Shown one piece after another: positions 9,530-17,573 of a stretch of DNA of 64,000 bases; within the stretch, counting starts at the first letter, position 1, and the number at the start of each line of letters is the position of its first letter. Made by a program: the position numbers and the translations under genes. The stretch comes from JACVRW01 sp963803085 (GTDB taxonomy: Bacteria; Actinomycetota; Thermoleophilia; Solirubrobacterales; Thermoleophilaceae). The notes beneath the pieces are model-generated. The model had not been told where the DNA came from and did no database searches. It saw only the letters and a list, made by a program, of their open reading frames with translations. Location of the stretch: NCBI GenBank assembly GCA_963803085.1, contig CAWDLE010000002.1, positions 1 to 64,000 on the forward strand. The letters are read 5' to 3'.

Positions 9530-11908
9530 ATGGCGCTCCAGGGACTCGACCGCGCAACCGCACCCGCGGCCGACATGGCGAAGCGGATGCTGGACCAGAT
9601 CGACGGCGGCTGGTGGAACGTCTACATCGGGGGTCCTGAGTCGGGCGGGCACGGCTGGAGCCCGGAGGTGGTCAGGGAGTACGCCCGACACGGGATCAAC
9701 CACTTCATGCTCACGTACGTCGGCCGGCAGCACAAGGGGCCGCTCACCACCGCCCAGGGCAAGGCGGACGCGATCGACGCGCTCAAGATCGCGAACAGCT
9801 ACGGCTACACGAAGGACTTTCCGCTGTGCCTCGACGTCGAGATCGGCACCTTCAACAGCTCCCCCTCGAAGACCGTCGCCTACACAAAGGCCTGGTGCGC
9901 GACCGTCAAGAGCGCCGGGGCGCGCCCCGGCGTGTACGCGAACCCGGCGCCCCTCAAGGCGATGGCGCAGGGCAAGGTGCCCGCTGAGTTCGTCTGGGTC
10001 GCGAGCTGGCTGAACCACGGGCCGACACCCCACGACCCCCATGCGATCCCGCAGCTCCCCAACGACCTGTGGGGCAAGCCGGGCGAACGGGCCTGGCAGT
10101 ACGCGGGGGAGTTCGACAAACGGCCCTGCCAGGTGCTCGGCCTGGACGTGGACATCAACGTCGCGGACGTCGGCTGCCTGGCGAGTCCTCCCGGGGGCGC
10201 CCAGCGCCAGCCGGGTCACAAGGGCAGGGCCGCGACCGGCGCCCGGCTCCTGCACCGCGGTTCGAGAGGGAAGGCTGTGCAGCAGCTCACGCGGCGGCTG
10301 TCCTTCGTGCCATCGAAGGGAACCGGCCAGCCCTACCTCGACGGGCCACGCGGGAGCCTCGGACCCGAGGCCGAGGCCGCGCTGAAGGCTTTCCAGCGCG
10401 AGCACCGGCTCGACGCGGACGGCGTGTACGGACCCGCGACCCAGCACGCGTTGTCGCGCGCGATCCAGCTCGAGCGCGCGCGCCGGAGGGCCGGGCCGAG
10501 GCGGCCGCCCGCGGAACGCCAGCCGGCCACGAAGAACGAGCCTGCGAAGACGAACGGCAAGCCGCGCAAGCCGGCAACGACACTGCGCGAGCTCGTGGAC
10601 GAGGTCCGCCGCCTCGATGCGGAGACCGATCGCGCCTGGCAGCGCCTGGTGGCGTACGGCACCGCCCGGCGACGCCAGGCCGAGAAGGGGGGCGTCGGCC
10701 GCGACCCGAGCATCGCCGAGATCACCGCGATTCTCCGGCGCATGGAGCAGACGCTCGAGGCCCTCGTGGCGATCGAGCAGCGCGAACTCGCGCTTGAGCA
10801 CCCCACGCTCGCGGAGCCAACAGCCGGAACCGAGGAGCAGCCCGCCGGCGCCGCCGAGCCCACCGCGACCATGACTGCCACGATCGCCGCGGGTGACAAC
10901 GGCGCCGGAGGTGCGACCGCGCTCGGTGGCGCAGGCTCGCCACCGGTGAAGCTCGACGAGCTCACCGACGAGCAGCTCCACGAGCGGGTCGACAAGTTGG
11001 ATCGGGCGATCGCCAGGTCGCGCCTGCTGCTGATGCGGCGCTACGTGGAGGCGGATAAGGCCCTGGGCATCGTCACGCCGAGGAGACGGCCGACGCCGGG
11101 GCAGCCGGAGCCGAAGCACGCGGAACCGAGGCACGCGGACCCGAGGCACGCGGACCCGAGGCACGCGGACCGGCCGCGGCAGAAGCATGCGGACCCAGCC
11201 GAACCGAAGCAGACCCCGCGGCCGCGGCCCCGGCCGACCGGGCCGAAAAAGCCCCGCCCGCGCGTCGAACCCCACATCAAGGACCTCCAGAGCGCGCTCA
11301 ACCGGTTCACATCGAAGTACCTCGAGAACGTCTCACCGCTCATCGTGGACGGCATCGAGGGTCCCTCGACCAAGAAGCGGCTTCGCCGTGTGAAGTACTA
11401 CCTCGGATACAGGGGTGCCGAGCAGCGCTCGGCGTCGTACACGCCGGAGCTCCTCAAGCACATGGACCACCCGCGCTCACCTCGCCACGCGAACCCGGCG
11501 AAGCTCTCACGCGCGCTCTCGCGCCGCCGCAAGCAGCACAAGCTGGCGGCAAAGACGCTCGCCACCTCCGCCGGCGTGGCCCAGTTCGACGGTAAGCCCG
11601 TGGCAGCCTGGATGAAGCCGTATCTGGACTGGGCGCGCGCACACGGCTGGCGGGGCACGCTCAACAGCGGATATCGAACCCCGGAGTACTCGGAGCATCT
11701 GTGCAGGGGCATCTGCGGGGCGCCGAGCTGCCCCGGAAGGTGCGCCGGCCGCAGCTCGCATCACTCCATCCGCGTGAAGCCCGGGGGCGCCATCGACGTG
11801 AGCGACTACGTCAAGTTCGGCGAGCTCATGCGGCAGTGCCCGTACTCTCCACGCATCTTCAACAACCTGCCTAGCGACCGGGTTCACTTCTCGAGCACAG
11901 GCAACTGA
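9530..11908 (+). CDS. endolysin-like peptidoglycan hydrolase with two catalytic domains
   Basis: A 792-residue modular protein. Residues about 1-215 form a glycoside-hydrolase-like (DUF1906/GH25-type TIM barrel) domain with LDVEIG at 101-106. A peptidoglycan-binding helix bundle follows at about 235-310 (FQREHRLDADGVYGPATQHA). Then come a charged coiled region, a short repeat (AEPRHADPRHADPRHAD, about 525-545) and a second binding-like domain. The last 110 residues form an M15-type peptidase: SGYRTPEYSEH, the zinc motif SSHHSI...GGAIDV, and RVHFS at the end. No signal peptide is visible, so release probably depends on the holin-like partner. Isolated from other phage genes. Confidence 0.75.
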   Translation: MALQGLDRATAPAADMAKRMLDQIDGGWWNVYIGGPESGGHGWSPEVVREYARHGINHFMLTYVGRQHKGPLTTAQGKADAIDALKIANSYGYTKDFPLCLDVEIGTFNSSPSKTVAYTKAWCATVKSAGARPGVYANPAPLKAMAQGKVPAEFVWVASWLNHGPTPHDPHAIPQLPNDLWGKPGERAWQYAGEFDKRPCQVLGLDVDINVADVGCLASPPGGAQRQPGHKGRAATGARLLHRGSRGKAVQQLTRRLSFVPSKGTGQPYLDGPRGSLGPEAEAALKAFQREHRLDADGVYGPATQHALSRAIQLERARRRAGPRRPPAERQPATKNEPAKTNGKPRKPATTLRELVDEVRRLDAETDRAWQRLVAYGTARRRQAEKGGVGRDPSIAEITAILRRMEQTLEALVAIEQRELALEHPTLAEPTAGTEEQPAGAAEPTATMTATIAAGDNGAGGATALGGAGSPPVKLDELTDEQLHERVDKLDRAIARSRLLLMRRYVEADKALGIVTPRRRPTPGQPEPKHAEPRHADPRHADPRHADRPRQKHADPAEPKQTPRPRPRPTGPKKPRPRVEPHIKDLQSALNRFTSKYLENVSPLIVDGIEGPSTKKRLRRVKYYLGYRGAEQRSASYTPELLKHMDHPRSPRHANPAKLSRALSRRRKQHKLAAKTLATSAGVAQFDGKPVAAWMKPYLDWARAHGWRGTLNSGYRTPEYSEHLCRGICGAPSCPGRCAGRSSHHSIRVKPGGAIDVSDYVKFGELMRQCPYSPRIFNNLPSDRVHFSSTGN

Positions 11909-11921
11909 CGCAGTCCGCGGA

Positions 11922-12347
11922 TTGAGCCGGGCTGTCGAGGAAACCAATCGCCGCATGCTGCGCGCTCGCGACGCGATGGACCGCGACTACGCGAAGACGC
12001 TCGACATCCCGACGCTCGCGCGCATCGCGTACGTGTCGGAGGCGCACTTCATCCGCACCTTCCGGGCCACGTTCGGCGAGACACCGCACCGCTATCTGCA
12101 GCGGAGGCGAGTGGAGCGAGCCATGTTCCTGCTCAGGGAGACCGACCTCAGCGTGAGCGAGATCTGCCTGGAGGTCGGGTTCGCGAGCCTCGGCAGCTTC
12201 GGGCGGACCTTCCGGGAAATCGTGGGCGAGTCGCCTACGACCTACCGCTTGGAGGCGGCCGACCTGCGCGCGGTGCCGGCGTGCTTTGCGAAAGCGTGGA
12301 CGAGACCGAGCAGTTTTGGAGAAGCCGGTGAGCGCGCCGCGGGCTAG
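11922..12347 (+). CDS. AraC-family DNA-binding protein
   Basis: A 141-residue protein starting at TTG 11922 that is little more than the AraC double helix-turn-helix. The first HTH is around LDIPTLARIAYVSEAHFIRT and the second around SVSEICLEVGFASLGSFGRT, followed by the conserved VGESPTTYR. No sensor domain is present. It is followed 10 bp later by a glyoxalase-fold gene. Such HTH-only AraC genes beside VOC proteins recur in actinobacteria, suggesting that the VOC protein is its regulatory target or partner. Confidence 0.85.
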   Translation: MSRAVEETNRRMLRARDAMDRDYAKTLDIPTLARIAYVSEAHFIRTFRATFGETPHRYLQRRRVERAMFLLRETDLSVSEICLEVGFASLGSFGRTFREIVGESPTTYRLEAADLRAVPACFAKAWTRPSSFGEAGERAAG

Positions 12348-12357
12348 CGTCAGGCGC

Positions 12358-12765
12358 ATGCTTACAAAGCTCACCCACTCTCAGGTTTATGTCCTCGATC
12401 AGGACGAGGCGCTCGACTTCTACGTCGGCAAGCTCGGTCTGGAGGTGAACACCGACGCGGATCTCGGCTTCATGCGCTGGCTCACCGTGAACGTGCCGGG
12501 CGACCCCGAGCGCCAGATCCTGCTCGAGAAGCCGGGGCCGCCCTCGCACGACGACGCAACCGCGGAGCAGGTCCGCGAGCTTGTGACCAAGGGTGCCATG
12601 GGCGCCGCGGCGATCTTCACCGTGGACGACATCCACAAGACCTACGAGGACCTGCTCGCGAAGGGCGTCGAGTTCACCGAGGAGCCGACCGAGCGCGACT
12701 ACGGCACCGACTGCGGCCTGCGCGACCCGTTCGGCAACCACATCCGCATCGGGCAGCTGAAGTAG
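12358..12765 (+). CDS. VOC (glyoxalase/bleomycin-resistance fold) protein
   Basis: A 135-residue single-domain VOC protein. ATG 12358 gives MLTKLTHSQVYVLDQDEALDF, the usual first strand and helix. The C-terminal metal-type strand DYGTDCGLRDPFGNHIRI is intact. Members are metal-dependent lyases, dioxygenases or small-molecule binding proteins; the substrate cannot be inferred. It is the second gene of an apparent operon with the AraC-type regulator. Confidence 0.85.
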   Translation: MLTKLTHSQVYVLDQDEALDFYVGKLGLEVNTDADLGFMRWLTVNVPGDPERQILLEKPGPPSHDDATAEQVRELVTKGAMGAAAIFTVDDIHKTYEDLLAKGVEFTEEPTERDYGTDCGLRDPFGNHIRIGQLK

Positions 12766-12789
12766 GCCCGGCCTAAGTTCGAGCCAGTG

Positions 12790-13440
12790 CTACTTGGGCG
12801 CCCGTGGCCGTCTGGTACGGCGCGGGCGCTCGAAGTGCACGATCGCGACCTCGGTCGAGAGGGGCTTGGACTTCTTCCCGCCCTTCCCGCCCGTCTCGGC
12901 CTGCCGGCCGGCCGACTTGGCCTGGATGTCGTGCAGCTTCTCGAGTACCCCGCCAAGCAGCTCGGCGACCTCGTCGTAGCCCTTGCGGTCGAGCTCGAGC
13001 GGACTCCAGCTCACGTGTGCCTTCGGGTGGTCGAGACCGGTGCCGGCCGCAGCCGAGCGGATGTCGTTGACGATCCGCTTGGTCTCGACGGCGAGCACCT
13101 TCCGCCGCGTCTCGGCGGGGAGCCGCGCCCACTCGCGATCGGCGAAGTACGGGCGCATCGTGGCCCGGTAGTAGTGCTCGGTCGACCCACGGCGAGGTTC
13201 GGTCCGCACCAGCTCGACACCCCCGGCCTTCGCGAGGATCCCCATGTGGTAGGCGACTAGGTTCACGGGCTCGCCGAACCGGCGCGCGAGCTGCGCGGGA
13301 CTCGACTCCCCCTCGTTCAGAGCCTCGAGCATCTGCCAGCGCAACGGGTGCCCGATGGCCTTGATGACCCGGGCGTCGGGCGGGCCCACTCCGGAGCGCC
13401 GCTTCGTACGGTTGTGGTTGGTCCGCGGAGGAGGCGTCAT
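12790..13440 (-). CDS. ArsR-type helix-turn-helix regulator
   Basis: A 216-residue protein. A basic N-terminus leads into a winged helix (DARVIKAIGHPLRWQMLEAL, then EPVNLVAYHMGILAKAGG), followed by an effector region with many charged residues and a lysine/arginine-rich tail. The AIGHPLR sequence is typical of ArsR-like HTH_20 regulators that sense loss of small ligands or act with helix partners. No metal-binding cysteines are seen. It stands alone, convergent to the VOC gene. Confidence 0.75.
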   Translation of the reverse strand: MTPPPRTNHNRTKRRSGVGPPDARVIKAIGHPLRWQMLEALNEGESSPAQLARRFGEPVNLVAYHMGILAKAGGVELVRTEPRRGSTEHYYRATMRPYFADREWARLPAETRRKVLAVETKRIVNDIRSAAAGTGLDHPKAHVSWSPLELDRKGYDEVAELLGGVLEKLHDIQAKSAGRQAETGGKGGKKSKPLSTEVAIVHFERPRRTRRPRAPK

Positions 13441-13592
13441 GACCGTGACAGTGACTTGCGTTGATTACTCAAAACGGCATCCCTTCCAGATTGAGCAGGG
13501 CGCAGGGGGCAGCTGATTTACCCTACTGAGTGGTCAGGGGGTTCTAGAACGCGACAATTGACGCACAGCCCGCTGAGCGCCACCATGGCCGC

Positions 13593-13976
13593 ATGCAACA
13601 GACCACCACGCTCGGTGCCGACTTTGCTCGTGCGCTCGCCGCCAAGGACTCCGCCGCAATCCGCGAGCTGATCCACCCGGAGATCGACTTTCGGGGACTG
13701 ACTCCGAACCGCACCTGGGAGGCGAAGGACCGCGACGAGCTGATCTCGATCCTGCTCGGCAGCTGGTTCGAAGACGACGACGAGATCGAGGCGCTCGAGT
13801 CACTCGAGAGCGACACGATCGCCGACCGCGAGCGGGTGGGCTACCGCTTCAGCGTCAACAACGCTGACGGCCGCCACCTCGTGGAGCAGCAGGCGTACCT
13901 GGCGAACCGGGACGGGCAGATCGGCTGGATGCGCGTGGTGTGCTCGGGATTCCGGCCAGCAGGCCCAGGCGGCTAG
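13593..13976 (+). CDS. NTF2/SnoaL-like protein
   Basis: A 127-residue cone-shaped alpha+beta barrel protein. FARALAAKDSAAIRELIHPE is the family's opening helix and first strand, followed by FRGLTPNRTWEAKDRDELI and a central LVEQQAYLANRDGQIGWMRV sheet. Such proteins bind or transform small hydrophobic ligands; the function of this one is unknown. Its end overlaps the convergent secreted protein gene by four bases. Confidence 0.75.
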   Translation: MQQTTTLGADFARALAAKDSAAIRELIHPEIDFRGLTPNRTWEAKDRDELISILLGSWFEDDDEIEALESLESDTIADRERVGYRFSVNNADGRHLVEQQAYLANRDGQIGWMRVVCSGFRPAGPGG

Positions 13977-14419
13977 CGGCGGGCTTCCCAGCTGACCGTG
14001 CCGGAGCGGCAGGTCCCCTTCCCGGGGATGTCGACCACCGCGCTCAGCCTTCCCTTCGCCTCGTTGTTGGCGAACTTGAATGGCTCCGGGAAGACCGGAT
14101 TGCCCTGTGGGTCGAAGCCGATCTTGCCCCGCACTCCCACTCCCGCCGCGTTGCGCCGGAAGAACCTGCCCTGCTCGCTCACGGGCACGTTCCTGAAGCG
14201 GGCGATCCTCAGCGCGCTGCCTGAGGCGCAGCTGCCGCGCCAGCGGAAGCGGATCCCGATCCGCGTGTGCGAGGTCACCCGCATCACGATCCGCTCGCCC
14301 TGATCGGTCCTGCCCACGAACGGGCCGTGATGGCTCTCGTGGACGGCGAGTGCCGGCGCCGCGGTCCACGCGGTGGCCACCGCGGTCAGGACAGTCACCG
14401 TTTTCAGGAGGTTGCGCAT
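13973..14419 (-). CDS. secreted protein of unknown function
   Basis: From ATG 14419 a classical signal peptide is seen (MRNLLKTVTVLTAVATAWTA followed by an A-x-A site near residue 24). The mature domain of about 124 residues has two cysteines (GSCASG and KGTCRSG) that may form a disulfide. An in-frame ATG at 14455 would add 12 residues, but it breaks the signal-peptide layout. The beta-rich pattern (IVMRVTSHTRIGIRFRW) suggests a small sandwich domain. No family recognised. Confidence 0.55.
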   Translation of the reverse strand: MRNLLKTVTVLTAVATAWTAAPALAVHESHHGPFVGRTDQGERIVMRVTSHTRIGIRFRWRGSCASGSALRIARFRNVPVSEQGRFFRRNAAGVGVRGKIGFDPQGNPVFPEPFKFANNEAKGRLSAVVDIPGKGTCRSGTVSWEARR

Positions 14420-14479
14420 CGTTCTCACCGGTACGAACACGCGTGACCGCCGCAACTACCGGCCGTAAGATCCGAGGGC

Positions 14480-14884
14480 ATGAGCACCGACGGCGAGGAA
14501 GCAGCCCGCGGGTTTGCCGAAGCAATAACCAGCGTGGATCGCGATTCCGCCCTGGCGGTCTGTCACCCCGAGATCCAGCTCGACTCGATGCTCGGCCTCA
14601 GTGGACGCGCCTACCACGGCCACGATGGCATTCGCGAGTATTTCGATGACGTCGCGTCAGCCTGGGAGCACTGGACGGTGGAGGTGGAGCGCGTGGTCGA
14701 GGCGGCGGACGGGCGCGTGGTGATCGTCATGACAATGCACGCTCGCGGCCGGGGAAGCGGCCTGACCCTGGCGGGTCGCACCGCTCACATCTGGACGCTC
14801 AGCGACGGAAAGCTGCTCCGCAACCAGCTCTACCGGAACCCCGAGCAGGCGCTCGAGGACGTCGGTCTATCAGCCGCTACGTAG
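14480..14884 (+). CDS. NTF2/SnoaL-like protein
   Basis: A 134-residue member of the NTF2-like fold: ARGFAEAITSVDRDSALAVC, then YHGHDGIREYFDDVASAWEH, and a final sheet ending LEDVGLS. The HDGIREYF helix and the ending LYRNPEQALE are characteristic of the small SnoaL-like proteins common in this lineage. It resembles the two paralogues at 16.1-16.9 kb. Substrate unknown. Confidence 0.8.
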   Translation: MSTDGEEAARGFAEAITSVDRDSALAVCHPEIQLDSMLGLSGRAYHGHDGIREYFDDVASAWEHWTVEVERVVEAADGRVVIVMTMHARGRGSGLTLAGRTAHIWTLSDGKLLRNQLYRNPEQALEDVGLSAAT

Positions 14885-14910
14885 GCCGGGGTGCGGGGTG
14901 CGTCTGGACC

Positions 14911-15075
14911 TCAGAGCCCGAGGCCGTCGTTGCGAGGCAGGCCCTTCGAGAGCGAGACGTCGGGCCGCTCTTCCGAGGCAAAGTGCTCACCTGAGCCTCG
15001 GAAGTTCCGGCTGTGACGGATAACGGCTACCACTCCAACCAGAAGCAGAACGCCGAGCACTACAAGGAAGCCCAC
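14911..15075 (-). CDS. 54-residue single-pass membrane protein
   Basis: From GTG 15075 the ORF encodes a strongly hydrophobic N-terminal helix (VGFLVVLGVLLLVGVVAVI), then a basic/polar tail with HSRNF, SEERPDVSLS and the end NDGLGL. The hydrophobic helix with a positive-inside boundary and uninterrupted frame support a real small protein. Function unknown; no strong ribosome-binding site is visible. Confidence 0.5.
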   Translation of the reverse strand: MGFLVVLGVLLLVGVVAVIRHSRNFRGSGEHFASEERPDVSLSKGLPRNDGLGL

Positions 15076-15180
15076 GTGTCAATCGTACCCCAGAGCCTCG
15101 GCGCCCCGGGCCGCCGTATATCGGTTACTCGACACCGGAGACGGGATCAAACGAGAGTGCAGAAATGTTCCCCGGTCGAC

Positions 15181-15229
15181 GCTGCCGCTTTGCATGGGAA
15201 GCAGCACTGGGTGCGGGCTTGCGGCCCGC
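15181..15229. repeat. hairpin-family element copy 1 plus adjacent stem-loop
   Basis: 15181-15210 carries the dispersed motif GCTTTGCATGGGAAGCAGCA, also found in similar form at 19031 and 21131. Immediately after it, GCGGGC-TTGCG-GCCCGC (15213-15229) is a perfect 6-bp stem. Both lie in the roughly 230-bp gene-free stretch before the acetyltransferase gene. The role is unknown: repeat element, transcript end or recombination site. Confidence 0.5.
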
Positions 15230-15306
15230 TAGTGCTACCAGGCGATAGCAGAAGCGTGCTCGTGATCGGTAGCGTTCCCGACGGTCGCGGGGCTAGGCTG
15301 CCAGGG

Positions 15307-15969
15307 GTGCCGATCGACGCTCCTGATCCGATGGTGTTGCAGCCCGTAGCGGGTCAGTCGCGGGTGGTGTTTCTCAAGCCGTTGGTGCGTCATCCCAACG
15401 TCGAGGTGGGCGAGTACACCTACTACGACGATCCCGATGATCCGCTGGCGTTCGAGCGCGACGCGGTTCTGTACGGATTCGGGCCCGAGCGACTGATCAT
15501 CGGCCGCTTCTGCGCGATCGCGTCGGGCGTTCGATTTCTCCTTCCCGGCGCCAACCATGCCGATCTGGGGCCGTCGACGTTCCCCTTCGGGATCTTCGGG
15601 CCGCCGTGGGCGGAGCGGACGATGGATCTCGTGATGGGCGCCCCCAGTCGCGGTGACACGGTGGTGGGCCACGACGTCTGGTTCGGCTACGGGGCGCTGA
15701 TCCTGCCCGGTGTGACGATCGGTCACGGCGCGGTGGTCGCGGCCGCCAGCGTCGTAACCGCCAACGTGCCCCCCTACGCGGTGGTGGCGGGCAACCCGGC
15801 CCGCGTTGTGCGCAGTCGATTCGATGACGACGGCATCGCACGTTTGCTCCGTGCAGCATGGTGGGACTGGCCAATACGCCTGGTGACCGAGCATTCGCGC
15901 ACGATCATGGCGGGAGAACCCGCTGACATCGAGCGCATCGCCGCCGCCAACGACGTCCTCACGAACTGA
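15307..15969 (+). CDS. CatB/Vat-like xenobiotic O-acetyltransferase (left-handed beta helix)
   Basis: A 220-residue hexapeptide-repeat acetyltransferase. LIIGRFCAIASGVRFLLPGA, NHADLGPSTFPFGIF and VGHDVWFGYGALILPGVTIG are the hallmark blocks of streptogramin/chloramphenicol (Vat/CatB) acetyltransferases. The catalytic His lies in the NHADL loop. GTG 15307, preceded by CAGGGG, was chosen; ATG 15331 is an alternative. Enzymes of this group acetylate antibiotics or unknown small molecules with acetyl-CoA; real substrates of environmental members are mostly unknown. It sits in the accessory region with repeats, so acquisition by transfer is plausible. Confidence 0.85.
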   Translation: MPIDAPDPMVLQPVAGQSRVVFLKPLVRHPNVEVGEYTYYDDPDDPLAFERDAVLYGFGPERLIIGRFCAIASGVRFLLPGANHADLGPSTFPFGIFGPPWAERTMDLVMGAPSRGDTVVGHDVWFGYGALILPGVTIGHGAVVAAASVVTANVPPYAVVAGNPARVVRSRFDDDGIARLLRAAWWDWPIRLVTEHSRTIMAGEPADIERIAAANDVLTN

Positions 15970-16068
15970 CCAAGCCGCCGTGGCTGACCCCTGCCTGCCC
16001 CAGAATGAACGCGCGGGGCTCCTGCAACGGACGAAAAGCGCCAGCCAGGCGAGTCCCCCGAGTCGCGC

Positions 16069-16467
16069 CTAGTCCCGCAGCCCCACGGCTTCGAGGGCGT
16101 CGTGCTGGGTTGCGTACATCTGCCACCGCGCCACAAGCCCGTCGCGCCACTCCGAGACCTGCCACACCTGTTCGTCGAGGGATGCTGCGCTGCCCTCGCC
16201 GTGGGCTTGATTGCGAAGCTCGGAGACCGTCAGGTTCCCGGCGTCGCGCACCCAGACGATCTCGATCCTGAAGTCGGGGAAGACGCCGAGCAGACCATTC
16301 CACCACTCCCTGGTGCCATCGTGCCCTTCATAGGTGCCGCCCTCAATGGCGAGGACGCGCGAAATCCCGATCACCCGTGGGTCAGCCAGTGCCAGGAACG
16401 CGTCCAGATCGCGTCGGTTGAAGGCGTCTATGCCTTGGCGGTAGCGCGCGACGTTCTCCTGCGACAT
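16069..16467 (-). CDS. NTF2/SnoaL-like protein, paralogue A
   Basis: A 132-residue protein beginning MSQENVARYRQGIDAFNRRD, an opening shared by many small SnoaL-like proteins of Thermoleophilia. YEGHDGTREWWNGLLGVFPD and the terminal HDALEAVGLRD complete the fold. It lies three bases after the stop of its paralogue at 16471, which shares the opening and the ending EALEAAGLRE, so this is a tandem duplication. Function unknown; the fold serves cyclases, isomerases and ligand carriers. Confidence 0.8.
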   Translation of the reverse strand: MSQENVARYRQGIDAFNRRDLDAFLALADPRVIGISRVLAIEGGTYEGHDGTREWWNGLLGVFPDFRIEIVWVRDAGNLTVSELRNQAHGEGSAASLDEQVWQVSEWRDGLVARWQMYATQHDALEAVGLRD

Positions 16468-16470
16468 CGC

Positions 16471-16869
16471 CTACTCCCGCAGCCCGGCGGCTTCGAGGGC
16501 TTCGTCCTTCTCGCGGTACTCACGGACCTCGATGACCTTGCCGTCGCGCAGCCGGGTGACGTGCGTTTCGCGGATCTCGACGGGCGCGCCGCTGTCGCGG
16601 CCGCGGCCCCAGAAGCGAAGGCACGCCACTACGCGACCGCCCGCGACAAACAGTTCCTCAACCTCGATCTGGAGATCCGGAACAGCCTCGCGAATCCCGG
16701 CCACCAGCCTGCGATAGCCATCGTGCCCGCGGTACGGATCGGTGATCGGTTCGTCTGCAGCGGGCCACCACTCGATGTCGGGGTGAAGCGGCGCGAGCGC
16801 CGCCTCGATATCGCCCCGGTTGAAGGCCTCGTAGCCCGCGCGCACCATCTTCAGGACTTCCTGCGACAT
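16471..16869 (-). CDS. NTF2/SnoaL-like protein, paralogue B
   Basis: A 132-residue protein starting MSQEVLKMVRAGYEAFNRGD, with LHPDIEWWPA, YRGHDGYRRLVAGIREAVPD and VTRLRDGKVIEVREYREKDE. It is the upstream member of a two-gene tandem with the gene at 16069. Ligand or reaction cannot be assigned; the central cavity residues differ between the two copies, suggesting they have diverged in ligand. Confidence 0.8.
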   Translation of the reverse strand: MSQEVLKMVRAGYEAFNRGDIEAALAPLHPDIEWWPAADEPITDPYRGHDGYRRLVAGIREAVPDLQIEVEELFVAGGRVVACLRFWGRGRDSGAPVEIRETHVTRLRDGKVIEVREYREKDEALEAAGLRE

Positions 16870-17096
16870 CGCCCGCCCAGTATCCCGCGCCTTGGCTCTA
16901 AGGCTGGCCGCCTTTGGGCGGTGAAATCAAAATCCGGGCTACCTCCCGAGCGACTTCTCGCGCTCGTCAGCTCGCGTCGCCCGGCCAGCCCTTACGTGAT
17001 CGCTGAAAAGCCTCCTGCGCGCTTTGCTCGAGGTCGCGCAGCTCGGTGTGGAGGTTGAGGTCATGCTTGATGTACACCGACGAGGAGGGCGAACAG

Positions 17097-17573
17097 ATGA
17101 CACCGCAAGCCGGCTTCCGCTTGAAAATCGCCAAAACCGGATCGGAAGCGGCGATTGTCGCCTCGTTTAACGAGGCCACCGGATTCGATGTGGAAGCCGA
17201 GGTCACCGAGATGAAGAGGAGCCTGCCCAACGGCAAGACGTGGATCACGCAGACCCCCGCAGACGTTCATAGGTTCGGTTCCCCGACCCTGGCGCGCCCA
17301 GTCAGCAGCGACAAGGGGGTGTGGGAGTGGTGCGAAAGGTTCATTGTCGAAGGGAAGTACCGCGAACGCCGGGACTGCACGATCGAGGTTCTCGACCGAG
17401 GTGGCACGACAATTGCCACGTATCTCCTTGTTAATGGGTGGCCGAGGAAATACGTCGCGGCCGAACTCCACGCCGGATCCGACAACGAGGTCCCTGTGGA
17501 GAAGCTCACGATCGCCCACGAGGGATTCGAACGTGTAGCCAATCAGGCGGAGCCGCCCGCAGGTGGCGAGTGA
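17097..17573 (+). CDS. orphan phage/contractile-system tail tube protein (T4 gp19-like)
   Basis: A 158-residue protein that matches the T4 gp19-type inner tube family used by contractile phages and extracellular injection systems. Family landmarks are VASFNEATGFDVEAEVTEMK, WITQTPADVHRFGSPTLARP, KYRERRDCTIEVLDRGG, then NGWPRKYVAAELHA and the closing EVPVEKLTIAHEGFERV. ATG 17097 was chosen because AGGAGGG lies eight bases upstream; two earlier in-frame starts lack this. No sheath, baseplate or capsid gene is present nearby, so it is an isolated structural gene, possibly a remnant or a repurposed tube. Confidence 0.75.
   Translation: MTPQAGFRLKIAKTGSEAAIVASFNEATGFDVEAEVTEMKRSLPNGKTWITQTPADVHRFGSPTLARPVSSDKGVWEWCERFIVEGKYRERRDCTIEVLDRGGTTIATYLLVNGWPRKYVAAELHAGSDNEVPVEKLTIAHEGFERVANQAEPPAGGE

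Noticed and set aside
11100..11185. DNA tandem repeat or CRISPR-like array
   Set aside because: The repetition is the in-frame coding repeat RHADP/AEPRHAD of the endolysin linker; units are too short and have no spacers.
9317..11275. 652-residue open frame on the minus strand
   Set aside because: Shadow of the endolysin gene; arginine/glycine-rich antisense reading without motifs.
16967..17077. Short minus-strand ORF (about 36 residues) before the tail tube gene
   Set aside because: Hydrophilic reading with no start context, and it covers the tail tube gene's own upstream region; no support beyond an open frame.
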